Shown: in pieces, positions 33,741 to 46,000 of the stretch | Layout: every line of letters starts with the position of its first letter | How positions within the stretch are numbered: the first letter of the stretch is position 1 | Assembly (NCBI GenBank): GCA_000727475.1 | Contig: KL647306.1 | Coordinates: forward strand, 1,671,899 to 1,735,898 | Direction of reading: 5' to 3' | DNA: 64,000 nt | Origin: Sarcocystis neurona | Lineage: Eukaryota; Apicomplexa; Conoidasida; Eucoccidiorida; Sarcocystidae | The notes under the pieces: generated by a model | The model's input: the letters and a program-made list of their open reading frames with translations, nothing else | The model's database searches: none | Told to the model about the DNA's origin: nothing | Position numbers and translations under genes: made by a program

Positions 33741-34799
33741 CGAACCGGAAACTTTTCTACCGTCCCGGCTTGTACACGCAGGCCGGCGGCTAAGCTTCCC
33801 GTGCGAGAGCAACATTTTTGCGAATTCTCCCGTTGTCACCTCTGTTTCACTGGCCGGCAAGCCCAAAATGCGCTTGCGTCACGCAATGGAACCGCTTATA
33901 CACTGATTTTCGCGTAAGTTCACCGTGCATTCTCGACTGGATGATAAGCAAGATTTCCTATCCTATGTGCGTATCATCCTCAAAATATTCTTTGTTCACG
34001 AGGAGAAGTGTACAGACTGATCTGCATACGTGCATTTGAAATAGTAAATGCATAAAGATATATATAGAGTGAGTACAAAGATATGTGTATGTATAAATTT
34101 AGAAACTCACCTCAGAAACAGATAGTGACACGTCACGTCTGCTGCATTTCATACAGGGTTGCGCACGCAACCCCCTGGAAGCAACTCCATACTGCACTAC
34201 AGCGTGCGCCCGTAGAATCATCTACACGTATGTATTACCTGAAAAACGGCTAATGCATTTCTGCACACACGGATGTGTTTCGGCGATACTTCCAAATCTG
34301 TATTCCAGGGAAACCACCAAACACACATGTGTCTCTATGTGGGTATGTACGTTTATACGTCCCTTTCTTTCCGCCCTTTTGAGAAGCGCAGCAAACGAGA
34401 GCAGCGCTTTTGCATGTTCTTGCATGAGGGTGAATGTCTGTATGTACACGCGTATACAGGGGGGTTCGTACATGCGTCTCTACTTCTACATATTTCTTTG
34501 TCTATGTGTACATATATGTGTACATATATATATATATATGCAGCGGCGGGGACGCGAGTTCACAGGCGTTCCTGCCCTTCCTACACCTGCGCTTTGCTAT
34601 GTGCCCCTACTGTTTAACGTCAACGTGAATCTACTGTCTCGGTGCACGCCCACTTTCCTGCCTCACACTTATGCGTAGGCGCCCACCAGGGTCTACCTAT
34701 CTGCTGCCCGTTTCTGTACGTAATTCTACTGTGTAGTAGTTGCCATACTTGTGTGTGTGCCGGCGAACAGAGGTGCTGCTGCGTGGATAAGTGAAGACC

Positions 34800-34872
34800 A
34801 TGGCGATTTCTTCAGACGCTGTGCGGCGCGCGGAGGACGCCCACGCTGTCGCCGTTCTGGTGGACTTTTCAG
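34800..34872 (+). CDS. CUL1: Cullin exon 1 (start)
   Basis: ATG in context GACCATGG, 24 codons plus one base, ending at a GTGGGT donor. It is the weakest exon because the N-terminus is not conserved, but its phase 1 end fits the phase of exon 2 exactly. Confidence 0.5.
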
Positions 34873-37800
34873 GTGGGTCTTTCGGCAGTACTCAACACTT
34901 TTTCACCGCACATACGTATGCATCTATAGGTCTACACGCGCGCACATAGATATGTTTGTGTGTACGTCGGATCCACATTGACATACAAGTGTGCGAGTAA
35001 ATGTGTATACGTACGTATGCGCGTACAATATATATACGTATATATATGTATATATACGTGCGTGCACACCTCTGGATATATACACATAAATATATGTATG
35101 TGTAGCCACACTTGTAGATACACGTATGTATGTAAACATGTGTACGTATATACTAGGCACCCGCAGGTTTCTAGACGTACCTACGCATATGCGTGTGCAC
35201 GTACTCATGCCTATTACTCATACACTTTATAAGGCCTATTTAGATTTATGTATTTCATCCGCGTATCGTCCGTGCGACACCCCACGCCCTACGCGCATGC
35301 GCGCGTGCGTTGCACCGGCTCTTGGGGAAAAAGTGGCACTCCACTTGCATGCAGACACACCTATCTCCAGGCCAGCAACGTCGCCTCGCCAACGCATGCG
35401 TGCCCCTCTCTCTAATGGCTGCTGCACCTCGCCTCTCCGTGTGTGGGTGTGTGCGTGACATGTAAGGCCGCGCACGTCTACATTTCTGTGGGCGTCCCAG
35501 CGCACAGCAGCCGTGGTGGCGTCGTAAAGCATCTTTTTGTGGGTAGTTGGCGCGCTGTGGTGGAGCAGAGTTTAGCAGAAGTGTTGTTGCTGCTGAGACC
35601 TATGTGCGCCCATGCTGCAGGACCAGACGGGAAGAGCAGCAGTTCCCCCGGCGACGTCGACAATGCCCTGGCAGAGACGCTGCAGAAGCTGGACACTTTT
35701 ATCGACGAGGTTTTTGCGAAGAAAAGTCCGATACACGGCAAGCAGCAGCTTTACCTGGTAATCGTAAACAGTATCTGCTGCTGTATACATGTCTGCATAC
35801 ATATATGTGTCTGTGAGTGTGGGTTCCTTGTATAGGCAGACAGGAGGCAGAAGGAAAGAACTTGTTCCTTCTCACCCAAATGTCCACACATGCATGTTTC
35901 TACGTTGTGGGTGTGGGCGTACACATGTACTCGTTGAACAGGGAAGCAGCACTTGTGCGTAGTATGGAAGGGACAGTGGACTTTCATACAATTTCTCTAA
36001 CATATGTGGAGCATCTTAGGCAGGTGCAGCGCTGTCTCCGTGAGATGAACAGAAAACGATTTTGTGTGGATAGGAAAGAGTGGCGAGGTTACATGCACAG
36101 CACACGTACCACTCTTTTCTCGATGTGGGTGTAATCCTGCTGCGTTCTTCTCATTCATTTTGCTGCCTCACTTTGTCTTCTGCATGCGCGCCGCACACAG
36201 CAGTCTCTTTTGGCAAGAAAATGCTCGTTCTTTTATGGGGCATGTATGGCATAGAGATACTGCTGGTGCGGCGTTCTTCCCGATCTTTACTACTCTGTTT
36301 CATTCAGAGGCACTCGAGGTGAGGCACTGCTGCTGCTCCTGGTGCTGCGCTTCTGCCTTGTGTGCTGCTGCGGTCCCCGCTGCGTCTCGTATGAGGCTGC
36401 TGCTTCTCCTATCGCTGTTGCGGTGGGGTGCTGCCGTCCCTCCCTTCGCAGCTGCTGTCGCCTGCAGCTCGCTGCTGCTGCGTCCTCGTCCTCCGCCGCT
36501 GCTGTTGGCCCTCCTCTGCCGCTCGTGGTGCACCTGCGCTCGCGCCTCTGCCCTCCTTTCCGTTGTGCGGTCTCTCCGCTGCAGACGTCTTTGGCTTCGT
36601 GGTTTCTCCGCTGGTGTCTAGTGCCTGCTTCTGTCTCTTCCCTGCGGTTTCCGCATGCCGCTGCCGTCCTGCTTTTTCATGTTCTTCATCTGGCTCTCTT
36701 CCATGTCTGCCACTCACTCCACCCCTCGTCGGGGCCCGTAAGCAGCTGCCTGCTCGTGCATGTGGATGAGCATCAGTGTAAACATATACTTCACACATAT
36801 ACATATATAGATGTGTCTATAATTGTAAGCGTGTGTCCTCAGTTCGAAAGATAGTGCCCGCGTGTATTATAAACCGTAGGTATGTAGTGGCGCGCACACA
36901 GCTACAGGCTGCTGCACGCACATGCATATATGTGTGTACGTGTACGCATGTGTTCATACATTTATATACATTTACATATGTACACGTACACCTATGTGTA
37001 CGTAGGTATATGTTTGTTTTTTGAGCAGTGTGGGAGGTGATACATGTATGTGGGGAAGGACATGGCTGTAGCGTAAACTGGCGGACATTCGTCAGGGTGT
37101 ATGGTGTGGAGACGTACACTTTGATGTGAAAGCTGCGTTTTTTCTTGACTTCTCTGGCTGCCGCACATGTCCTTCCTTGTTGCGTTTCCTCTCTGTAAAA
37201 ACAAAAGTGCGTGGGTACTCTGCCCAAGTAGTTCGGACAGACACACAAGGTGTGCGTGAGCTCAGCAAAAAGATGCACACGTATGTGGACACGGTCAGAG
37301 GAATCTGCATTCCGCTCCCTTTAGGCCACAGATATCTGCAGTCATACCCACACGCATACGGGAAGGTGCATATATATATATATATACATATATATATACA
37401 TATATATAGATATGTATAGATATGTATACAAGTGTGTGTGTATATATATACATGTATGTGTGTATAGTTATATAAGTGATCTATGTATATACGTTGAGGT
37501 ATACACGCGTAGGTACATCTTTTCGTAGGGGTGGGTGTGTGGGAAATTTCGTACGTAGTAGAACGCATGCGCATCGGTGTGAGTGTGCGCGTGCCAGGCA
37601 TCACGCGTGGCTAATTCTTGGCAAGCGGGGGGTCGAGTCGCGCGGAGGTTGCCAGAAGGTGAACTGCATGCACCACGTATTCACGTGTACCTTTCCATCG
37701 GCGTGTAGACATATAATTTTCTGTTCGCCTTTCATAAAACATTCATATTTTACAGGAGCCTCTGGTTGGTGCAGCGGAGTGTCTTCTCGGTTGGGTCATG

Positions 37801-40800
37801 CCTGTGTTTCGGGTGTACGTGCAGGCGGTTGAAGAGGCGGTGCTGGAGGGGCACAGCAGAGTGCTACTGAAGAGGTTTCTGTCGCGCATGCAGGAAAAAA
37901 TCTTCTTCATTTTTCGTACATCTCTCTGTCCGCACCTGTCAAGTGAAGTGCAGTTTCTCCGCTGCTCAGCAAATGCGTGGATGGCCTTCCGCGGTGCACT
38001 GGTAAGCGCCTGCTGCTGCAGCAACACGGCAGCAGCCCCCACTCAACTTGCGCCTAGTGGCTGCTTGCGTAGCAACTGCAGTTGGGTCTGCTGCAGCAGC
38101 AGTAGCGACCGGTCTGTTGACCAGCAGCAGCAGCGGAGAAAGGAGCTCACTTTTTTCGTCAACGCATCGCTTCGCGGCAGCAGCGGGGGCAGCAGCTCGA
38201 GTCGTGAAGGCCGTGAAGTGTTCGACGACAGCAGCAGCAACAGCAGCGCCAGCAGCAGCATCACAGCACCAGCAGCAGCAGCAGCACTTGCCGCAGCACT
38301 AGCCGCAGCAGCACCAGCAGCACGACAAGCAGCAGGACCAGCAGCAGTACCAGCAGCAAAAGTAGCAGCGCATTCACGTGCTATTCTTTTTTGACGGCTA
38401 AGCAGGAGGCTTTTTCGCAGCGACAACAGACGCTGCAGCAGGAGCACGAGGAAGTCAGTGTGCTGCTGTGACGCTGTCGGGAAGGCTCTTTCGTTTTGGC
38501 AGCAGCAGCAAGGAGCGCTGCCGGGCATCGGTGTACGCAGAGCGTGAGTGTGTTGCAGTGGCTTCGCAGCAGTTCCTTTTTGTTTGCAGCAGCAGACCGA
38601 CACAGGAGCGGGTTTTGTGCCGCTGGGAGAGTTTGTGTGAAAGTGTTACAAAAGAATGTTATACGTCCACACACGTATAATACATAGATGTATACGACTG
38701 CGTGCGTACGCGTACGAAGAGGGGCATGCAGCAACAACTGAGTTTCGCGTGCTGCTGGAAGGCAGGCAGCAGGAAAATGAAGAAATTTCGATCCTGACCA
38801 GCCAGGCCGACGGGCTATCCTCCTGCGGTCGATGGTATTGTCGGTCGTCTTCTTATGACGGGTTCAGTAGCTCCGTCGGCGAGGAATTCAGACGCGTGGG
38901 CACACGAACATCATATTCTTCCGCATGCTCGTACGCAGCAGATGCATATGATGTGCACCACGTAATTTGTGGGGAATACTGGAGCATGGGCGTGTCTTTT
39001 CCTGTTGTGAAGGAGGAAACCTTTGCATACGTGGGTAGATATATGCAAAGAAGATAATTTTTCCACATGTGTCTTCCGTAGCTGCATCCAGAAGAGGCGA
39101 CGAGAATAAATCCTTGTGTACGTCTACGTTTGCTTCTGCGTGTATGCATTGAATAGGGGACGCGTCCATGTGCAGGAGGAGAATAAAGACTTGTGTACGT
39201 CTGCGTTTGCTTCCGCGTGTATGCGCTGAGTAGGGGAAGCGTCCACGTGCGTAAACGCATTCGCTTGAGACATTCCCCGCTTGGCCTGCTGCCGTCTTTG
39301 CGCGTGTATGTGTGTGTGGCTTTTCGCATGCCTCTGCGCGAGACTGCACGTATACATCCTTCCGCCGTCTATATTATTTCTTCTCTATCTTCCTGCGCAG
39401 CGAAGTCGGGATCTCCGCTTCCTGCGGTGGTACACATGTGCTAGCGCGCATAGGAGGGTGGAAGACGGTTGCTCATGTGTGTCCCCTCACGCCTGTGCTG
39501 CTGCCGATTTTTGCTGCAGCACTCGATTTTGCAGGTGCTGGCGTATCTCGAGCGACATGTGATGGGTTACACAAACCAGGAATCTCTTCTTGAAATTTCA
39601 TATTCTCTGTGGTTCGTCTTTCAGCAGCAGCTGCTGCCTTCGTTCAATAACTCCATCGCCACGGCGCTGCTCGCAGCTCTCGAGCAGCATCGCAACGGCG
39701 ACCGCACGTGGGAAAACGATCTACAAGTCAATCTTCACATGCTTCTCACCTTGGGCGTGAGTCTATCTATTTTCGTCTGGCTGAAAACTTTCCTTTTACG
39801 TGTTGTTCTCCATTTTTTTGTAGCTTCTCCCTCGTGTTGTCTTCACCGTCTTCTTCACTTCTTCCTTCGTCTGCTGATCCTGCTGCCGTTCTGCTGCTGC
39901 TCTGCTGTGATGCGCGGTCGACCAACCTGCTGCACACGCCGCTGCGGAGCCTGCGGCCGATACCCCTCTGCTCTTGTTGATGCTGCTGGTATACTTCCCA
40001 CTACGGCCGCTGCTGCTCCGCCTGCTGCTGGTGCTGCAGCTGCTTTTTTGCGACTCTTTTTGCAGCTCCAGCTGCTTCTGTGTCTCCCCTGCTGCTGCTG
40101 TGTGTCTGCTGTTGTGCTGCTGTGGCGACCCGTCCTCCGGCGGTTGCTCTGGGCGCCGCTTGTTGTTGCTCTGGACCGTCTACTGCCTCTGTACGACTTC
40201 GATCTACGCGGAGGAGTCCTCCTGCGGTAGCTCCGCATGCAGCTCCTGCTGCTGCCGGTGTTCGTGTCCGATTCGACTGCTGTTACTCGTGCCTCTGTGT
40301 AGCTGCTGCCACTGCTGCTGTATCTTGCCGAAGGCTAATCCTGCTGCGACGACGACCTCTGCGACTGCTGCTACTGCTGCTTCTGCTGGGTTTTCGCCTG
40401 GCTGCCCCCCCGGGGCCTCGGTGTCTGCTGCTTTGCTGCTGCTGTGCGGAACGCAGCTGCATCTGCTGCTGGGCTTTTGTGCGTGTGCTGGGTGTTGGCG
40501 GCGCATTGCTGCAGACGTACAGAGAAGTATTTGAAGAGCAGCTGCTGCGGGCGTCGTGGCTTTATTATTTGAAAGAAGGCCGGAGGCTCGCGGGGGGCGA
40601 CGCGGCTGCCCTGGAGCGGTACTGCATGCATGTTCAGCACCGGCTGCAGGAAGAAAACCTCCGCGTTTCTCTGTTCTTCGCCGAACACACTCGGGAGCCA
40701 CTGCTGCAGGTGGTTCGCAAGGCGCTGGTGGAGGAGCACATCGCCTTCCTGGCGGATTCGCGCAGCCTGAAGGTCTTTCTGCATGCCGAAAACCACCAGC

Positions 40801-41819
40801 AGCTGCACTCTCTCGGGCTGCTGCTCGGCCAGGTTCAGCACCTGGAGCTTCTCAACCAGCAGTTTCAGAGGGCAGCCAGAGAAATGGGCACCGAGCTGCT
40901 GCAGACGCTCCAGCAGCAGCAGCCGCAGCAGCAGCCGCAGGACTCGGAGCAGCAGCAGCAGGAGGCCGGCGGGCCGAAAAAAAAGAAGCACCAGCAGGTC
41001 AACGACGCATGGAAGAAAAAACGTCTTTTCATTCCGCAGCTGCTTGCCCTGAAGGAGACGCACGAACGGGCCTGGAGGGACGCCTTCAACTGCGATCCTC
41101 TCTTCAGTCTCAGTATCAAAGTAGGGCCACGTCTGCAGCTGCCCACTACGTGTGGTGTGTGTCTACTACGACGACGCCCTACGTATCTGCCTGTCGAATT
41201 CCTCGGCTCTACCTTCGTCGTATATATCCGTTCTAATCCCCTGCACATATGTATAAGACGGCGGCACGCACCGTAGGGCTAGTCTTTTTTTGTCTCTGCA
41301 CCTCCCACACATACGGGCGCATGCAGCGCTGCCTGTACAAAGTGACATGCAATAGCGCGTGCGCGGGTTTTTGTAGGAAATAGACAACAAACCGAGACAA
41401 TATATACATACATATATGTGTGTAAATAATACCGCATGCACGAATATACCCAGCGGTAAGAAGCAAACCCACCTCTTGCAGAAAATACCGGGGGATGTAT
41501 GTATGTATATATATATATTACATACTTGTGTATCTGTGGCTGTGTGACTCTACTTCAGCCGAGTGTGTGCGTCTGTATATACGTCAGAGATAACAACAGC
41601 ACACACGAGCTTGCCAGGGACCGACGCTGCTATTAATATGTACAAATATATGTATGTACCTGTGTAGGCGTGTAGTGTCAAGAATATATGTATGTGCGCC
41701 GAGTAGAGACAAAAGCGGCTTGTGTGCCCTTGTGTTTCTACGTGTAAGTATATATGTAGTAAAGAGGCGCGCTTGACTAGAGAAACACAGAAGCGGACAG
41801 TGTCGAGAATATTTATGCG

Positions 41820-41850
<31 letters not shown>

Positions 41851-42990
41851 GCATGCAGGTGTGTGGGAGTGTAGACAAAATTTGTATGTGTGCCCCTGTG
41901 CTTCGACAGACAGATACGGCAACAGGCTACGCTGGTCTTCCCTGTTCTGTCAGTATATCTGCGCATGCATGTGTGTGTGTGTGTGTGTGTCTACCGGTCT
42001 GCACGTAGCACGTGGATATACGGCAGGCACATCTAGGTGTGTATATTTGTATGGATATGTGTACATCAGTATACATATATATATATATATGTGTCGGGTA
42101 TTTTCATAGACACACGGGCACATGCAAGTACGTATATGTGCCCGGGTGTGAGGCGCATGCCTTTACACGTACACGTAGGTAGGCGTGTAGGACTGCTCTG
42201 CGCGCCCATATGCACGTGTCTATAAAGATATATACTTGTGGCTCTGTGTAGGTATATGCATGCATACACATATATGCAGGCGCGTGAGCAGATAAATAGA
42301 TGGGTAGGTAGACAGAGAGAGAGACAGATAAATAGATACACAGACGGGTGGAGGTAGATCGATATAGATGTAGATATGTATAGATATAGATAGATAGAGA
42401 TAGACTGATATAGATAGATTCACATATATATATATATATATAGATAGATAGATATATATAGATTGATACATATAGAGTAATATAGATATAGATATACACA
42501 GACAGAGAGACACAGATTCACACGGATAGATTGACGTGTGTATACATTGATCTGTATAGAATGATGTATATGTATGTATAGATTGATGTAGATATAGATA
42601 GATTGATTCGTGTAGATTGATGTGTATGAATTAATGTAGATCTACATAGATATATATGTAGAGAGAGATACATTAATATATAGAGACAGATTAATATATA
42701 TATATATAGATATCCACAGAGAGAGACACAGATTCACACAAATAGATGGATGTGTGTATAGGTTGATATATATATATGTATGTATGTGTATGTAGACTGA
42801 TATAGATATAGATATAGGTAGATTTGTATAGATCGATAGATTAATATAGATATATGTAGATGTGTATGTAGAGAGAAGGAGAGATTAACATATATAGATT
42901 GATATATATAGATTGTTGTATATAATTTATAGATAGGCTGATATAGGTGCATGTAGATATACTTGTAGAAAGATAGACTGATATACATAG

Positions 42991-43021
<31 letters not shown>

Positions 43022-46000
43022 CTGATGTGTGTAGATGGATATGTGTAGATTGATACATATAGACTGATACGGACATACGTGTACATAGGTAGATAGATTT
43101 ATATAGATAGATTGATTTAGGTATATATGTATATACATAGACAGATAGAGAGAGATAAATATAGATTGAGAGGTAGATATATATGGGACTAGATAAGAGA
43201 TAGACATACAACAGGTAGACATGTATGTAGAATTAGATAGAGAGAGATACATGGAATGATATAAATAGACGAATGTAGGTGGATTGACATAGATGTAGAT
43301 AGACAGAGATAGATGTAGATACAGGTAGATATATACATATACAGAAATAGATAGACAGAAGTAGATATAGGTGGGAGTAGATACGTATAGATACCGGTAG
43401 AGACAGACAGATGTAGATACAGGTAGATATGTATTGGTATAGATAGATGGAGACATATATATATAGATACCAATAGATATCTATGTAGAGATATAGATAG
43501 AGAGATAGACTGATTTAGACAGATTTAAGTGTAGGTAGATAGGGGCGGATAGAGATAAAGATAGGTGCAGTTAGATATAGAGATACAGAGAGAGGGGGAA
43601 ATACGGGGAAAGTGAATATTTTCTCACATGCGTAGATAAATATATGTGTCCGCAGGTCTCACACGCATGCGAGCTCAGACACATACATACGCAGGCGTCG
43701 ACAAGTATGCCGCAGGCGGGGGTCCCCATGTATATATGTGTGTGCGACTATACTATATATGTATACGTAGGAATATGTGTAGATATGTGTCTACATATAG
43801 GTGCACACAAGTATGTCTATAGGGAAATGTGTCAAGGTGCAGTTATATGTACAAGAGATGTCTTGACACGTATTCGCAGACATGCTGAGACACAAAAAGT
43901 AGATCTACAGGTGGAAGAACTAAATTTCTCGTAACTACGTAGATATGCAGGAACGAAAGGGTCGCGCCGCGTGCATGTGTGGTGGGGGTGCGCGGGTATA
44001 AAACTGCCCGCCGATAGCGGTGCATGCGGCAGCTCTGTGCTGCTGCTGCTGGGGAAGATGTGTGCGCGATCACCAGCGTCGTCTGTGTGCCGTACAGGAA
44101 GCCTGGGAGAAATTCCTTAACCAGGACGTGGAGGCGATGAAGCTGGTGACTCATGCTCTTGGTGAGACTGCTTATGTCTTTTCTCTGGTGTTCTTCCTTC
44201 TCATGAAGTCCCCTCTACGCATGCGGTGCCGACGACCGCTGTTCTTGGTGGCTCTTCCTACTCCTCCTTCACGTGGTCTTGCATGCAGGCGATGAAGCGA
44301 AGGTTTATCCTTTCCCTTGGTGGGATGCCTTATTTGTCCCTTACGTTTTCCGTCTTCTCGGAAAGTGCGCTGCCACACGCCGGGCCGGTGCGGGTGGCCC
44401 CCCCGCCCGCTGCTGCAGCGGGTTGCCACCGCTGCTGCCGCCGATACAGCTGCTGCAGCTGTACAGGGCTAGCCCTTCAGTGCGGCGGCAGCATCTGCTA
44501 TCCGGGGTGCTGCCGCCTGCTGCAGCTCCCGCTCCTCTGCTTCTATGCGAGAGGAACTGCTGGCTGCCTGTTTGTCTCCTCTTGTTGCTCTTTCGCGCGC
44601 GGCTGGACTGTTGCTGCTGCCGCTGCTGACACTTGCTACTGCTGGTTCTGTTGTCCCCTGTGCGCGGCTACTGCTTCCATTTGCTGTTGCTGCATGCTGT
44701 TGCTGCTGCTGTTGTCGGTTGCAGCTGCTGCTGCCACATGCTGCTGCTGCTGCTCATCTCGGGACTGACGCTGTTGCTGTCAGGTGCTGCCGAGAGGACT
44801 ACCCACCGCTGCTGGTTTTGTCACTGGTGCTGTCCTCACCTGCTGCTGCTTCTGCTGATGTGGACCCCTACTGCTCCTGTTAGTCTCGAGTGCTGCTGCT
44901 GCTGCTCCAGCTGGTGCTGCTGCTGCTGCTGCTCCGGTTGGCGCTGCTGCTGAAAGAGGCGCTCCGCGCTGTTGCAGCGCAGGTGGCTCGCTCCCCCCGC
45001 TGCGTTGCACAGAGTCTTCTTCCTGCGCGGACGTGGGATCTCGTGTGGGGTTCCCCCATGCACCCGTAACTGTTATATATATATATATATACATATATAG
45101 TGAGAGACGAGGAGAGGAAAAATTGTCTCCACGTGTGTGGACCCCTGCCTGCGCGCGTTCGTGTGTCTGCACGCGCGTGTGCATGCGAGATGGTTGGGGG
45201 AGAGTTCTGCTGACGCAGCTGCACCAGAGAAGAGCTCCATTCTTCATCGACTTGACCTGCGCATGCGGCAGAGATATATTCTTCTGCTTTTCTGCTTGTG
45301 CTGGCTCTGTTGAGGTATTCGTGAACACCTCGCCAAGTCTCCACGTCTAAAACACCTCCTTCTCCTGCGCCTGCCTCTACATGTGTATATATATACATGT
45401 ATAATATCTATATATGGGCGTATATATATATACATATATATGAATGTACGTATGTATGTGTCTATGTACATATATATGTATGTATATGCTCATTTATGCA
45501 TCTGTATACATATACATGCATACGTAATATATATGTATGTAAAAGTATATATATATATGTATGTGTTCATGGATATACGTTTGTGTATGCGTGTCTACAT
45601 ATATAAGTATATATATGCGTTTGCGGGCATATCTGCGTGTATCTTGACGTAGAGACATACGTACACAAATACGTATCTATACAAAAGTGTACGTATATAT
45701 ATATGTATATATATGTGTTTATGGATCTACGTGTGTATATGTGTGTGTGTATATATGTATATTTAAATATGCGTATACTGTGTATATGGATGCGCGTGCG
45801 TATTCGTGTGTATCCTGACGTACAGACACAAGCATGTATGCGAAGCCATTCGTCGATATATTTCTTTGGTGCTCGCTTCGTTTTTTTTTGCCTCGGCGCC
45901 GTGGACTGGCGAATGCGCGGGGGTGGTCTACTGCTGACAGAGAAGGGAACAGACACACATCCACTTGGGTGTGGAGCACGCATGCGTCGGTCGGTATATG

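Larger units (their letters stand above)
27450..34790. other. Repeat-poor segment without a recognised gene
   Basis: No triplet tracts and few microsatellites (31500-31525, 32430-32450, 34515-34540). Frames of 90-204 codons occur on both strands, but none shows a known motif or a clear splice pattern. The two best are listed separately with low confidence. Confidence 0.5.

Noticed and set aside
39757..40500. Leu/Cys-rich plus frames before cullin exon 5
   Set aside because: CTG triplets of the intron; the conserved cullin sequence starts only after the CAG at 40512-40514.
42104..43473. Minus frames of Tyr/Leu/Ser/Ile up to 240 codons
   Set aside because: Translation of the GATA-like repeat.
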